Notes: generated from the letters alone by a model not told the origin. A DNA stretch of 64,000 nucleotides from G965276675 sp965276675 (GCA_965276675.1 OZ255624.1:1426001-1490000); one strand, 5' to 3'; numbered from the stretch's first letter, positions 8,516-18,478 are shown. A program made the numbers and translations.

Positions 8516-9670
8516 CTACTGGTTGGCCTGCATCACCCGTACAGCATGACGTTCCTGTGCGTCGTGCTGTTCTTTCTCAAGCTGCAGGAAGCGTTGGTTG
8601 GCGGCCTCCGCGCGGACATGATCGCCCAGCGCCCGGTAAGCCTGGGCGAAGAGGCGTTGCACCAATGCCTCGTCAGGAGCTGCCCTCTCGGCAGTCTCCA
8701 GATCTGGTAGAGCGTCCGAAGGTTTGCCGAGACGAAGAAGCAGTCGAGCCCGCTCCGCGTGAGCCTGCGGCAGAGAAGGGCACTGTGCCAGTGCGGTGTT
8801 GAGCTCTCGTAGTCCTGAGGTTGGGGGTTCGCCCAACTCGTCGAGCGAGCTTGCGAGCTTCCAATGGGCGGAACAGTTTCCGGGCTGCTTCAGGAGCAGC
8901 GCATTGTAGGTGTCTCTCGCGTGTGCCCAATCACCCGTGTGCCAGTAAAGGTCCGCGAGGTGCTCGAGCGGGCCCACATCGTCAGGTGCCGTCGCGATGG
9001 CCTGCTTGTAAGCGTCCACTGCGCCGGGCGTGTTCTGCATACTTTCCATAATCTCGCCGGCGAGTTCATGGGCGAGTGGAGAAGAGGTATCAACGGCCTG
9101 CACCTGCGAGAAGGCCTCTTGCGATAACTGAAGATGGAGTTTTCCCAAGAGATACCATGCCTCCTGATCCTTCGGGTTATTGAGCAGAACCGCCTCAAGC
9201 TGAGGGATCGCCTCCCGCTGGCGGTTAAGGCCAATCAAGGTTTGTGCGAGTGTAACGTGCGCGAAGCGATCGTCCGGCATGGCCTTAACCCCGGCTTCTA
9301 GGGGGGACAATGCCTCGCTGAACTGCTTAAGTTGAACATAAGAGGCACCCAACATAACCTGTGCGGGAGGCATATCCGGTGCGAGCGATAAGCCCTTTTT
9401 GAGCGTCGTGATCGCCTCCGGGAAGCGGCCTAGATTATAGAAGAGGCGACCGAGGTTGTTGTAGGCCGGCGCAAGTTCCGGTGCGAGCTGCAGGATTCTC
9501 TGATAGTCAGCTACGGCGGATTCCGTCTGGTTGGCAGCCTGTGCTCGTTGTGCCTTCTGGTAAAGCGTCTGGACCTCCGGAGTGATGTTTTGAGCGAGAA
9601 GTCCTAACGAGGTCGTGAGACCTAGGGCCGTGATGCTTAGGCCGAACGTGAATCTCTTGATCACAGTCAT
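8516..9670 (-). CDS. secreted tetratricopeptide-repeat protein
   Basis: A 384-residue protein with an N-terminal signal sequence (residues 1-26: Lys-Arg followed by a hydrophobic stretch ending near LLAQ). From about residue 30 onward the whole chain is TPR units, visible as repeated patterns such as PAYNNLGRLFYNLGRFPEAI and AWYLLGKLHLQLSQEAF. The C-terminus is Gln/Glu-rich. TPR arrays are scaffolds for protein contact; no enzyme domain is present. It lies between the TonB receptor and the cytochrome-TPR gene on the same strand, so a shared role in outer-membrane uptake or envelope assembly is plausible but unproven. Confidence 0.85.
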   Translation of the reverse strand: MTVIKRFTFGLSITALGLTTSLGLLAQNITPEVQTLYQKAQRAQAANQTESAVADYQRILQLAPELAPAYNNLGRLFYNLGRFPEAITTLKKGLSLAPDMPPAQVMLGASYVQLKQFSEALSPLEAGVKAMPDDRFAHVTLAQTLIGLNRQREAIPQLEAVLLNNPKDQEAWYLLGKLHLQLSQEAFSQVQAVDTSSPLAHELAGEIMESMQNTPGAVDAYKQAIATAPDDVGPLEHLADLYWHTGDWAHARDTYNALLLKQPGNCSAHWKLASSLDELGEPPTSGLRELNTALAQCPSLPQAHAERARLLLRLGKPSDALPDLETAERAAPDEALVQRLFAQAYRALGDHVRAEAANQRFLQLEKEQHDAQERHAVRVMQANQ

Positions 9671-9780
9671 CGTGGCTCAGTATAGGAGCGCGGTGAGACG
9701 GAAGGAAGCCGGACCGCAGGTGCGGCCCGGTAGAACACTGAAAGCACATCTCCACTTCTTACCCACTTCTTACCCACTCC

Positions 9781-12700
9781 TTAGAAGGTAAAGCGCCCGC
9801 TGAGTTGACCTTGCCTCGCGTTATTCTGCTGACCGGAAGAAACGAAACCGTAGTTACTCGCGTTGTCGATGTTGGTGTTCGGGCCGTTGAAGCGTACGCG
9901 GTTGAGAACGTTAAAGTAACTCATCTGAAGAATGAAATTGACGTGCTCTCCTAGAGCGAACCTCTTCGAAGCGTTGATGCTTTCATCGTAGATGCCCGGA
10001 CCACGAAGCTCGGGATAGTTGCGAACCGAGTTGCCGAGGGTAAAGGTGCCGGTGGTACTCGCAAAGGCGTTTGTGCTGAAGACCGGGCGATTACTCTGGC
10101 CATTGACAAAGTTAAGATTCTTGTAGTTGGTGCTGCTGCGAGGGACGCCTGCGACCTCGTTCGGACGATTGAAGCAGCCCGCGCAGCCAAGTGGGTTGTC
10201 GTTCTCGGAGATCCCGAATGGCTGACCCGTCTCGTAGACCAGGATAAAGCCAACCTGGAAACCTCCCACGAGCTGTCCGGCGATACCTTTGTTGCCCACG
10301 AAGGCTTTTCCTGGGCCAAGGGGCAACTCGTAGGTGCCGCTGACCTTGGCATTGTTCAGAATATCTGCGCCTCCAACCGTGAATTCCGCCTTCTTATTGT
10401 ATTTGTTCTCCGACAACGAGTTGAAAATCGCGAAGCCATTATCGACGTCCGAGAGGGATCTCGAAAGAGTGTAGGAGGTGAGAAACGAAAGACCGTCTGA
10501 GAATCGCTTTTCGAGGCTTACCTGCAGACCGTTGTAGCGTGCCGCGCCGGTCAAGTCGAAGTTATTGTAGACGTTCGCATATTGAGGGAAAGGGGAAAGC
10601 GTGTGTGCAACGGTCGCACTGCCACCGAGGTCGGTACTGTAGTTGGGGTAGGGGGCCGAGATGCCTGCAGCGATCGCGGCAGGATCGTTGATGTTCGCAT
10701 TGAGCAAGGGGCCGTAGCGAAGGATGGAGGGATTCGGCTGGCTAGGGGAGTCTAGCTGACCGTTGAGATGCACGGCGTGGTTCCCGATGTAGGCCGCCTG
10801 GAGGAAGGTGTTCCAGGGCAATTGGCGCTGGAAGTTGACATTCCACTGCTGCAGGTAAGGAGGTCGACCGGACGCCAGCGGATCGAAGCCGTGGATCGTG
10901 TTGCCGATACCCAGGCTTGGTCCGAGGACAGGGGGACCCGGCGCAGGCAGAGGGTTATTGTCCCATTCACCATAGCCGGGTGTGTTGCCGCCCGTGCTGT
11001 TGGCCGTGAATGAGCCCTGCAGCAAATTGCCATAACTCTGAGCCACCTTACTTGTCCCGTACTCGTAGGCCCCCCCGTTGAGGTAGGCGAGGCTGTAGCC
11101 CGCCTGAACGACCGTCTTGTCGTTGATCGCGTATGAAAATCCGAGCCGCGGACCGAAGTTCTTATAGTGAATGTCGGCGCGCGTTACGCCGGGGCAGATG
11201 GACGGGCAGGTGCCAAACTTGGCTGCGACACCAGGGAGATTTCCCGCTGCGGGGTTGAGGCCGGTCGGATCTAGGTAGACGATCCGGTTATTCGTTTCCG
11301 TAAACGGCCGCATAATGTCCCAGCGAAGGCCGAGATTCACTGTCAGCTTTGGCGTGATCTTAATGTCATCCTGGATGTAAGGAGAGAAGAGCAGGTTACG
11401 AAGCTTCAACTCGTTGGCAAAGACACGATCCGCGCTGTCAACTTCGCCCAGGAGAAAGCTGGCAAATGAGCTGCCGGTTGACCCAAAGTTGGGGCTTCCG
11501 CTCGGAGCTGCTGTGGTGTGCTGGCTGAAGTTGATCTGGCCACCGCATTGATGGCAGTCAGTGTCGTCATTTAAGTTTCGCCGAATCTCCCCACCGATGT
11601 TGAAGGTGTTTCGTCCCTTGGTCCACAGCCAGTTATTGACGATGGCAATGCCAAGTTTACGGTTGATCGCCGATACCGACCCAGAGTTTCTCCCCCAGTT
11701 GGTGGGCGCATTCTGGCCGCTAAAGGTGACAAGCGGGATGATGTCGCTGAGCGGACTTGGAGCAACACCTGCAAAATGGACGCCGCGATGTAAGGTGAAG
11801 TCATTGTTGATCTCACCGATCCAGGAGATCCCCGCGGTAGCTACGAGTTTTGGCGTGACTGCATTGACATAATTGAGCAGAAACACTGATCCCAAAGCGG
11901 GAGCGGTATCGGCACTTGTCAGGAGATTATCGGCCGGCACGAACGGAGGACTCTCAAAGTTGGTCGAGGTATAGGAGTTGCGCCACTCCGCATAGTGCAA
12001 GGATTGCTTGGCCGTTAACGTGTGGTCGATGGAAAAGCCGAAATTGTGATCGACGAGGGGATAGGCATTCGGCACGGGGTTCTTGTTCGAGGTCAAGCCG
12101 GGTCGGTCCGGATCTGGGTATGAGGGCAGAGCAGTGCGGGACACAGCGCTGATGCGAGCATCGGGGATGATGTTGCCGGGAAATGGCTTGCCCGTCAGGG
12201 GATCATAGATCGGAATCAGATTACCGCTGCCGTCCACGAAGTCAGAGAAGTTCCCGGTTTTCTCGAGTGCCGTTGGGACTGTCCCGATGCGGGTATCGGT
12301 CTGGTTCAGTTTCGCGAAATCCAGTGAGAAGTGGAAAAAGGTGCGGTTCTTGCCACTATAGAGATGTGGGATCGTGGCCGGGCCGGCGATAGTGAAGCCG
12401 TAATTATTTTGTCGGTCAATCGGCGTCTTCTGGTTGAAGTAGCCCCTAGCGTCGAAGAACTCATTCCGATTGATATAGAAAGCATCTCCATGAAAGTTGT
12501 TGGTGCCTGACGCCGTCTGATAGGTCACTGCGCCCTGAGCGAGACCGTACTGCGCGGAGAAAGTCGTACGTTCGACGCGGAACTCGTTGATCAACTCAAA
12601 CGGGGGGTTGAAGTTTACAGAGAAGCCTGCGGTCTCAGACTGTGGAGCAGGAATGCCGTTATAGAGGATCTCTTGCTGGAAATTGGTGCCACCGTTCGTC

Positions 12701-13281
12701 TGGTGCGAGAATGTGTCGCCCTGAACTCCAGGCGCGAGGAACTGCAGAGTATCGATCGCTCTCCCGCGGCCGCCACCGACCGCGACAGGGAGAGCACTCA
12801 CCACTTTCGGTTCGATGGTAGTACCAAGCTCGGGTTGAGTCGTGTTGACCGAGATGAGAGGCGCAGAGACCTGGATCGTTGTCACACTGCTGCCAGCAGG
12901 GAGCGAGAAGTCTATCGTGGCTTGGCTGGTGACCTCGATATTGACATCATCTTTGATGGTTTTGCTGAAACCCGCCGCGGTGACTGTAACCTTGTAACGC
13001 CCAGGAAGGAGTCCCAACACCGTGTACTGGCCTGCGGAGCCGGTAACGGTTCTGGACGTCTGTTGGGTTGCGATGTTCACAACCTCGACGTTCGCGCCGG
13101 GGATGATCGACCCGGACGAGTCGGTTACCGTCCCGGTGATTCCGTTCGACGCCTGCGCGTGGACGTACTGAACGCCGCCGAAGAGCAAAATGCCTGCGGC
13201 GAAAGGCAGCCACGTATTGCGATTGAAGATTTGGGCCGAAGCGGCGAGTGCCAACTCCCACAGGGTTTGCGCTATCTTCAT
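9781..13281 (-). CDS. TonB-dependent receptor, Oar-like, with carboxypeptidase-regulatory N-terminal domain
   Basis: This outer-membrane receptor has 1166 residues from ATG 13281, chosen over a start 99 bases upstream because GGAGG sits 5-6 bases before it and a signal peptide follows (LPFAAGILLFGGVQYVHAQA). Residues ~40-125 form a carboxypeptidase-regulatory-like domain (GITGTVTDSSGSIIPGANVEV). A plug domain and a long beta-barrel follow, ending in aromatic LSGRFTF as expected for barrel insertion. The family imports oligosaccharides or other large ligands across the outer membrane using TonB energy. Divergence from the regulator gene of the sugar locus suggests it is that locus's receptor, which is inference. 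Acidobacteria typically carry many paralogues. Confidence 0.93.
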   Translation of the reverse strand: MKIAQTLWELALAASAQIFNRNTWLPFAAGILLFGGVQYVHAQASNGITGTVTDSSGSIIPGANVEVVNIATQQTSRTVTGSAGQYTVLGLLPGRYKVTVTAAGFSKTIKDDVNIEVTSQATIDFSLPAGSSVTTIQVSAPLISVNTTQPELGTTIEPKVVSALPVAVGGGRGRAIDTLQFLAPGVQGDTFSHQTNGGTNFQQEILYNGIPAPQSETAGFSVNFNPPFELINEFRVERTTFSAQYGLAQGAVTYQTASGTNNFHGDAFYINRNEFFDARGYFNQKTPIDRQNNYGFTIAGPATIPHLYSGKNRTFFHFSLDFAKLNQTDTRIGTVPTALEKTGNFSDFVDGSGNLIPIYDPLTGKPFPGNIIPDARISAVSRTALPSYPDPDRPGLTSNKNPVPNAYPLVDHNFGFSIDHTLTAKQSLHYAEWRNSYTSTNFESPPFVPADNLLTSADTAPALGSVFLLNYVNAVTPKLVATAGISWIGEINNDFTLHRGVHFAGVAPSPLSDIIPLVTFSGQNAPTNWGRNSGSVSAINRKLGIAIVNNWLWTKGRNTFNIGGEIRRNLNDDTDCHQCGGQINFSQHTTAAPSGSPNFGSTGSSFASFLLGEVDSADRVFANELKLRNLLFSPYIQDDIKITPKLTVNLGLRWDIMRPFTETNNRIVYLDPTGLNPAAGNLPGVAAKFGTCPSICPGVTRADIHYKNFGPRLGFSYAINDKTVVQAGYSLAYLNGGAYEYGTSKVAQSYGNLLQGSFTANSTGGNTPGYGEWDNNPLPAPGPPVLGPSLGIGNTIHGFDPLASGRPPYLQQWNVNFQRQLPWNTFLQAAYIGNHAVHLNGQLDSPSQPNPSILRYGPLLNANINDPAAIAAGISAPYPNYSTDLGGSATVAHTLSPFPQYANVYNNFDLTGAARYNGLQVSLEKRFSDGLSFLTSYTLSRSLSDVDNGFAIFNSLSENKYNKKAEFTVGGADILNNAKVSGTYELPLGPGKAFVGNKGIAGQLVGGFQVGFILVYETGQPFGISENDNPLGCAGCFNRPNEVAGVPRSSTNYKNLNFVNGQSNRPVFSTNAFASTTGTFTLGNSVRNYPELRGPGIYDESINASKRFALGEHVNFILQMSYFNVLNRVRFNGPNTNIDNASNYGFVSSGQQNNARQGQLSGRFTF

Positions 13282-13376
13282 ACTGCCTCCAGAAGCGCGG
13301 CGGAGCCGAATCTGCCGCGGCGAGATTGGAATGTGCGAACTAAACACATCCCTCTTACTCACTTGTTTTCCGCGCA

Positions 13377-13497
13377 GCAACCTGTAATATCAACATTCAG
13401 ATCGAACGAATCTGATAGCTGCAACGCGGGAACGATATTTATGAGTTGCTATAGCAGTTGTCAAGGCTAAAGTTTCAATTCTGTAATGACAGGTTGC
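13377..13497. promoter_or_regulatory. divergent promoter region with a 9-bp inverted repeat, candidate operators
   Basis: Between the receptor and regulator starts (13282-13514), GCAACCTGT at 13377-13385 is matched by its exact reverse complement ACAGGTTGC at 13489-13497. CTGTAAT also recurs at 13382 and 13481. Arms about 100 bp apart on the two flanks of a divergent promoter could allow a dimeric repressor to loop DNA. The adjacent GntR/LacI-type hybrid is the obvious candidate ligand. No promoter hexamers were assigned. Confidence 0.35.
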
Positions 13498-13514
13498 GTC
13501 AGCTTCGGAGGAAA

Positions 13515-14639
13515 ATGACAACGAAGCACCGATCCATCTTCGAGAGCCTCAAGCAGCAGATCGAGGCGGATCACTACCCCCCCGGCAAACGCCTACCCAG
13601 TGAAACGGAGCTGGCGAAGCAGTTCGGGGTCTCGCGCCCAACCGCATCCCGAGCGCTTCGCGATCTCCAGAGTTTGGGAATCATCAGCCGGCGTGCAGGT
13701 TCTGGAAGCTTCCTTAATCCTGACGCCCACGCTTTCTCAAAGGCCCCAAAAGCCACTTTCGGGCTGCTTGTTCCGGGTCTGGGAAACACCGAAATCATGG
13801 ATCCCATCTGCAACGAAATCACCCGCTTCTCTCAGAGGCTGGGGTCGGCGGTTCTCTGGGGGGATGCGGTCCATTCCGTTCAAACCGGCGAGGATGCCCT
13901 CGCGCTCTGCCGCGAATACATCGATCGCAAAGTCGACGGAGTCTTCTTCGCACCCATTGAAACCATTCCTGATCGCGAAACAATCAACAAGACGATCTGC
14001 TCCATGTTTTTCGAAGCGTCCATTTCTGTGGTTCTGCTAGATCGGGACGTGCTCGAATTCCCCCAGCGCAGCCAGCTTGACCTCGTCGGTATTGACAACT
14101 TCACAGCTGGCTTTGTGCTTACGCAACACCTGCTGGCACATGGAAGTCGGAGATTCCGTTTCCTGGCCAAGGCCAACTATCCCGCCACCACTGACCTACG
14201 CCTGGCGGGATGTAGAGAGGCTATTAGCAAGGCTGACATCACGCAAAGGCGGCCGCTGGCCTGGTTCGGCGAACCCACTGATCCTTCCTTCGTCGGGGAG
14301 ATGTTGTCCGGAGATCCGCCCCACGCCATTCTGTGTTCGAATGATCAGACAGCGGCGAAGCTGATTCAGACACTCTCCATCATGGGAGTTTCTTTGCCGC
14401 GAGATGTGCGTGTCGTGGGATTCGATGACGTGCGGTATGCAACTCTGCTCACAGTCCCGTTGACGACCATTCACCAACCGTGCCGCGCGATTGGCCAGGA
14501 AGCTGTGCGCACGATGCAGAGACGGATTCACTATCCGGATCGTGCGCCGCAACAGGTTCTTCTTCCATTCACCTTGGTGATCCGCGATTCATGCGGTTGT
14601 GGCGAGCATCCCTCGGTAAACCCCGGCACAGAGGCCTGA
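13515..14639 (+). CDS. GntR-type DNA-binding / LacI-type sensor hybrid repressor (AraR-like architecture)
   Basis: A 374-residue protein starting at ATG 13515, directly after GGAGG (13507-13511). Residues ~5-70 form a GntR winged helix (PGKRLPSETELAKQFGVSRP, then TASRALRDLQSLGIISRR). From about residue 85 the chain is a periplasmic-binding-protein-like sugar sensor of the LacI/GalR type (TFGLLVPGLGN, VLLDRD, VGIDNF, ILCSNDQTAAKLI, VVGFDDV). AraR of Bacillus has the same mix and releases DNA on binding its sugar. It is divergent from the TonB receptor and leads the sugar operon, so it probably controls both. The effector sugar is unknown. Confidence 0.9.
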   Translation: MTTKHRSIFESLKQQIEADHYPPGKRLPSETELAKQFGVSRPTASRALRDLQSLGIISRRAGSGSFLNPDAHAFSKAPKATFGLLVPGLGNTEIMDPICNEITRFSQRLGSAVLWGDAVHSVQTGEDALALCREYIDRKVDGVFFAPIETIPDRETINKTICSMFFEASISVVLLDRDVLEFPQRSQLDLVGIDNFTAGFVLTQHLLAHGSRRFRFLAKANYPATTDLRLAGCREAISKADITQRRPLAWFGEPTDPSFVGEMLSGDPPHAILCSNDQTAAKLIQTLSIMGVSLPRDVRVVGFDDVRYATLLTVPLTTIHQPCRAIGQEAVRTMQRRIHYPDRAPQQVLLPFTLVIRDSCGCGEHPSVNPGTEA

Positions 14640-14643
14640 GGTC

Positions 14644-15690
14644 GTGATCAGCAGAATTGACCGTGACGCTCCTACAGCGGACGTAAGTCTTGCTGCTTAT
14701 CGAGCCATCCGGGAGGCTACCGATTGTGTGTCGCACTCGCTCCAAAAATTGAGAAGACGCACCGCGCGAACGCTATTATTCCTTGCGGCGACGACGCTTC
14801 CCGCATCGGCATATCAGGCAACAATTGCAGCCATGACTGCGGACGCAAACCGGCGCATCACCCTCTCACAGTTTCCGCAAGCAGAGCAGAAACTTCGCGA
14901 GGTGCTTGCGCTTGCGCCGGAAACGACCGAAGCTCATTACCTGCTTGGCTACACTCTTTTTCGCGAACAGCGAGCGCGTGAATCGCTCGCGGAGTACACC
15001 GTAGGCGCTCGACTGCGCACGCCAATGCCGGAGGAACTGGTCGTCGTCGCTTCTGATTACATCCTGCTAAACGATATGCCAGACGCAGAAAAGTGGCTTC
15101 TTTACGCCGCAGGCCGCCAGCCCTTAAACGCCTCTACCTGGTACCTGCTCGGCCGGACACAGTACAACCGAGACCACGCCTTCGATGCATTCCAATCTTT
15201 TCAGCGCTGCCTCGAACTCCGCCCGCGCGATATCCGTGCCGAATACAACCTGGGCCTCGCCTATGAGAAGTTGCAGAGACCTGTAGATGCCATCTCGGCT
15301 TACCAGACTGCGATTGCATGGCAGACCGGTAAGAAGGAACAGGATCCACAGCCATATCTTGACCTGGGCACGCTATTGCTTCGCGAAGGAAAGACCGCGG
15401 AGGCGCTGGGACCGATGAGACAGGCGGTAGACTTCGGTCCCCGCAATGCACTTGCCAATCAGGAACTCGGGCTTGCCCTCGAGCGGTTGGGCCGTTACGA
15501 AGAGGCAGTCGAGGCATTGCAGCGGGCGGCCGCCTTGGCTCCAGGTGCGGAGCAGCCGCACTTCTTTCTCGGCCGCATCTTTCGCCACCTTGGAAGGATT
15601 GCGGACGCGGCTGCGGAATACGCGACGGTCTCGAAGCTACTTGGCTCTCACTCCGACACTGCGACTCCAAATCCGGATCAGCAGCCCTAA
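14644..15690 (+). CDS. tetratricopeptide-repeat protein with N-terminal membrane/signal segment
   Basis: A 348-residue protein read from GTG 14644, four bases after the regulator stop, so the two are probably cotranscribed. Residues ~37-55 (TARTLLFLAATTLPASA) look like a signal peptide or anchor. From residue ~65 to the end there are about seven TPR units with canonical Tyr/Gly/Ala positions (YLLGYTLFREQ, WYLLGRTQYNRD, YNLGLAYEKLQ). It resembles the TPR protein at 8516 in layout but not closely in sequence. It may be a periplasmic scaffold serving the uptake system. A start further downstream, nearer the hydrophobic segment, cannot be excluded. Confidence 0.85.
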   Translation: MISRIDRDAPTADVSLAAYRAIREATDCVSHSLQKLRRRTARTLLFLAATTLPASAYQATIAAMTADANRRITLSQFPQAEQKLREVLALAPETTEAHYLLGYTLFREQRARESLAEYTVGARLRTPMPEELVVVASDYILLNDMPDAEKWLLYAAGRQPLNASTWYLLGRTQYNRDHAFDAFQSFQRCLELRPRDIRAEYNLGLAYEKLQRPVDAISAYQTAIAWQTGKKEQDPQPYLDLGTLLLREGKTAEALGPMRQAVDFGPRNALANQELGLALERLGRYEEAVEALQRAAALAPGAEQPHFFLGRIFRHLGRIADAAAEYATVSKLLGSHSDTATPNPDQQP

Positions 15691-15769
15691 GCGATATTAA
15701 ATCGGGAAACCTCGTAAGAGCGTTCACCAAAGCTGCCATTACAGCATTCGCTAATAGCGCTCACAGTCC

Positions 15770-15800
15770 TTGACAAATCCAAGCCGCATCCTGCTAAATC
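15770..15800 (+). promoter_or_regulatory. candidate sigma-70-type promoter for the kinase-isomerase genes
   Basis: TTGACA at 15770-15775 is followed after 19 bases by TAAATC at 15795-15800. The spacing is slightly long and the -10 box is imperfect. It lies 54 bases before the ATG at 15854 and would make an upstream TTG start impossible, which supports the shorter start. Confidence 0.35.
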
Positions 15801-15853
15801 ATACGGTTGACCGAACTGCATTTGCTATTACAACTTGTGCGGACAGAATACAG

Positions 15854-17755
15854 ATGCTCACTGCCATAGCAGGGCCTTCCTGGCTCGAACGTGCAATCGC
15901 ATTGTTTCCCCGAGTGCGCGCCACGGTGCTCGGAGACTTTTGCCTGGACGCATATTGGATGGTAGATACGGATAAGACGGAGCTCTCCATCGAGACGGGC
16001 CTGCCTGTCCGACGTGTCCGAAGTCAGCGGTACAGCTTAGGGGGCGCCGGCAATGTTGTTGCAAACCTGCTCGCTCTTGGCGTCCGCCACGTGCGGGCTA
16101 TTGGGGTCGTCGGAGCGGATCCGTTCGGTGGAGAGCTATTGCGTCTTCTGCGTGAATTCGGGACCGATGTAAGCAGCGGCATGATTGTGGACGAGCGCTG
16201 GCAAACCATGGTCTATACCAAGCCTCACTGTGGGGACGCGGAGGAAAGCAGAATCGATTTCGGTGCCTTCAATCTACTGAGAGACGAAGCCATCGGCGCA
16301 CTGATCTCGGCGCTGGACGCTGCTGCATCTGCAAGTGACGTGGTGGTGCTGAACCAGCAAGTGCCAACTGGTCTGAGCAATCCCGCGGTAATCGAAAAAA
16401 TCAATGAAATCATCAGAAAACATCCCGAGACGGCATTCGTAGTGGACGCCCGTCATCATTCCGATCTGTTTAGGGGCGCGGTACTCAAATTGAACATGCG
16501 GGAAGCAGCGGACTTCCTGAAGGACCCTATAGACACCTTTTCCACCGAGAAGGCGAGGGACCTGGGGCGCCTCATTTCGAAACGTACTGGGAAAACCACC
16601 TTCCTCACCCAGGGTGAGCGTGGAATCATCGTCGCCGATGGCGATCTGGTTCATGAGATTCCAGGTATTCAGGTGGGGGCTAAGACAGACCCGGTAGGCG
16701 CGGGCGATACGGTCGTCGCGGCCATTGCAGCTGGGCTCGGTTGCGGGCAATCACCTATAGACGTGGCCAAGCTGGCCAATATAGCAGCGGCAATTACAGT
16801 GCAGAAGCTCCAAACAACAGGAACCGCCACCCCCGAAGAGATCCTGGCGCTTAGTGAACCTGATTACAACTACGAGCCGGAACTTGCGGTTATGCTCCAC
16901 CGAGCGCAGTACATTTCGGGGACGGAGATCGAGCAGATCGGCGATGCCGCCTCTCCCCTCAACATAGAGCACTGCATCTTCGACCATGACGGCACCCTTT
17001 CGACTCTTAGGGAGGGGTGGGAAAAGATCATGGAGCCGATGATGGTTCGTGCGGTGCTTGGATCCCGCTACGCAGTGGCCGACACACTCCTATTCAATAG
17101 AACCACTGAAGAAGTACGGGCGTTTATCGACCGTACGACCGGAGTTCAAACGCTCGTACAAATGAAGGGTCTGGTCGAGCTCGTCAAGCGTGCGGGCTTT
17201 ACCGAGGAAAGTGAGATCCTCGACGAACATGGCTATAAGCGCATCTACAACGAACAACTGATGAAGCTAGTTCGCCAACGCCTGAAGAAGCTGCGCTCGG
17301 GCGAGCTCGAACCGCTCGATTTTCAGATTAAGAATGCAACTCTTCTTTTGAGAGAACTGCACAAGCGCGACATCAAGCTATATCTCGCCAGTGGCACGGA
17401 CGAAGCTGACTTGATCGCCGAAGCAGAGGCAATGGGGTATGCAGACTTCTTCGAAGGTCGCATGTTTGGCGCCGTCGGAGATATCCGCGTTGAGGCCAAG
17501 AGAATTGTGCTTGAGAGACTTATTACCGAGAACGGCCTTGCTTGTCACCAGTTCGCAACCTTTGGGGATGGACCGGTGGAGATACGGGAAACACGCAAAC
17601 GCGGCGGGTTTTCTATCGGTGTGGCTAGTGATGAACTGCGAAGGTTCGGGCTAAATCTTGCAAAGCGCTCTCGCCTGATCAGAGCTGGATCCAACCTGAT
17701 CGTACCCGACTACAGCCAGATACCATACTTGCTCCGTGCGATGGAGCTTTCGTGA
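15854..17755 (+). CDS. PfkB-family sugar kinase fused to a HAD-family phosphatase
   Basis: A 633-residue two-domain enzyme. Residues ~20-340 are a ribokinase/PfkB-fold kinase close to the heptose-7-phosphate kinase half of HldE/RfaE: LGDFCLDAYW near the start, SLGGAGNVVANLLALG for substrate binding, and DPVGAGDTVVAA at ~277-288 with the catalytic Asp. Residues ~370-633 are a HAD hydrolase: motif I IFDHDGTLS (~373-381), a long cap, and motif IV FGDGPVEI near 570. One chain could phosphorylate a sugar phosphate and then remove a phosphate from the product or a side product. The next gene is a GmhA-like isomerase, matching an isomerase-kinase-phosphatase order. No nucleotidyltransferase is present. 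The real substrate is unknown. Confidence 0.85.
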   Translation: MLTAIAGPSWLERAIALFPRVRATVLGDFCLDAYWMVDTDKTELSIETGLPVRRVRSQRYSLGGAGNVVANLLALGVRHVRAIGVVGADPFGGELLRLLREFGTDVSSGMIVDERWQTMVYTKPHCGDAEESRIDFGAFNLLRDEAIGALISALDAAASASDVVVLNQQVPTGLSNPAVIEKINEIIRKHPETAFVVDARHHSDLFRGAVLKLNMREAADFLKDPIDTFSTEKARDLGRLISKRTGKTTFLTQGERGIIVADGDLVHEIPGIQVGAKTDPVGAGDTVVAAIAAGLGCGQSPIDVAKLANIAAAITVQKLQTTGTATPEEILALSEPDYNYEPELAVMLHRAQYISGTEIEQIGDAASPLNIEHCIFDHDGTLSTLREGWEKIMEPMMVRAVLGSRYAVADTLLFNRTTEEVRAFIDRTTGVQTLVQMKGLVELVKRAGFTEESEILDEHGYKRIYNEQLMKLVRQRLKKLRSGELEPLDFQIKNATLLLRELHKRDIKLYLASGTDEADLIAEAEAMGYADFFEGRMFGAVGDIRVEAKRIVLERLITENGLACHQFATFGDGPVEIRETRKRGGFSIGVASDELRRFGLNLAKRSRLIRAGSNLIVPDYSQIPYLLRAMELS

Positions 17756-17866
17756 TGTTTCGATCCAGCATGGCCGTGTCAGGAACCTTGAACAGAAGCT
17801 TCTAACCGGCTGGAGCGGCCAGGAAAAGAAAGCCGACGCAGCGTTCTTGGAGGGGAAAGGATTTGC

Positions 17867-18478
17867 ATGAACAAAGTTGTGAGTCAGAACTTGAACGACG
17901 CTATGGCAACCCTGCAGCAGTTGGCGAGTTTAGAAACTCAGATGATTGCTGCAGCCGCGGCAATTTCAGAAGCTTTGAACTTGGGGGACAAACTGATGGC
18001 CTGCGGCAATGGCGGAAGCGCGGCCGACGCATCGCACTTGACAACAGAATTCGTCTGTCGTTTCAACCGCGAGCGGCGCCCGTATCCGGCCATTTCATTG
18101 GCAGTCCACGGTGGCGACCTGACGGCGATCGGAAATGATTACAACTTCGATGATGTATTTGTCCGGCAGGTACAGGCGTATGGCCGAGCAGGCGATGTGC
18201 TGGCAGCTTTCACAACCAGCGGCGGAAGTGAGAATGTTCGACGGGCCCTATTGACCGCAGCTGATATGGAGGTCACGACGATTGCGTTTTTAGGCCGGGA
18301 TGGCGGCAAATGTGCAGGTCTCGCCGACGTTGAGTTAATTGTAAAGAGCGACGTGACGGCGCGTATTCAGGAGGGTCACAAGTTCCTTCTCCACACCATT
18401 TGTGAAATGGTCGAAGAACGATTGCAGGCAACCGATTCAGACGCAGCCCCCAACCCTGATCGCGCTCGGCAGGCGTAA
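17867..18478 (+). CDS. GmhA-like SIS-domain sugar-phosphate isomerase
   Basis: A 203-residue protein preceded by a very strong ribosome site (GGAGGGGAAAGG). The SIS fold is evident from CGNGGSAADASHLTTEF (~residues 46-62), AIGNDYNFDDVF and FTTSGGSENVRRAL. These features are typical of phosphoheptose isomerase, which converts sedoheptulose 7-phosphate to D-glycero-D-manno-heptose 7-phosphate. The C-terminal EGHKFLLHTICEMVEE is also as in GmhA. Placement right after the kinase-phosphatase fusion supports a heptose-like pathway. A general isomerase for another ketose phosphate is the main alternative. The last ~15 residues are an extra hydrophilic tail. Confidence 0.88.
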   Translation: MNKVVSQNLNDAMATLQQLASLETQMIAAAAAISEALNLGDKLMACGNGGSAADASHLTTEFVCRFNRERRPYPAISLAVHGGDLTAIGNDYNFDDVFVRQVQAYGRAGDVLAAFTTSGGSENVRRALLTAADMEVTTIAFLGRDGGKCAGLADVELIVKSDVTARIQEGHKFLLHTICEMVEERLQATDSDAAPNPDRARQA

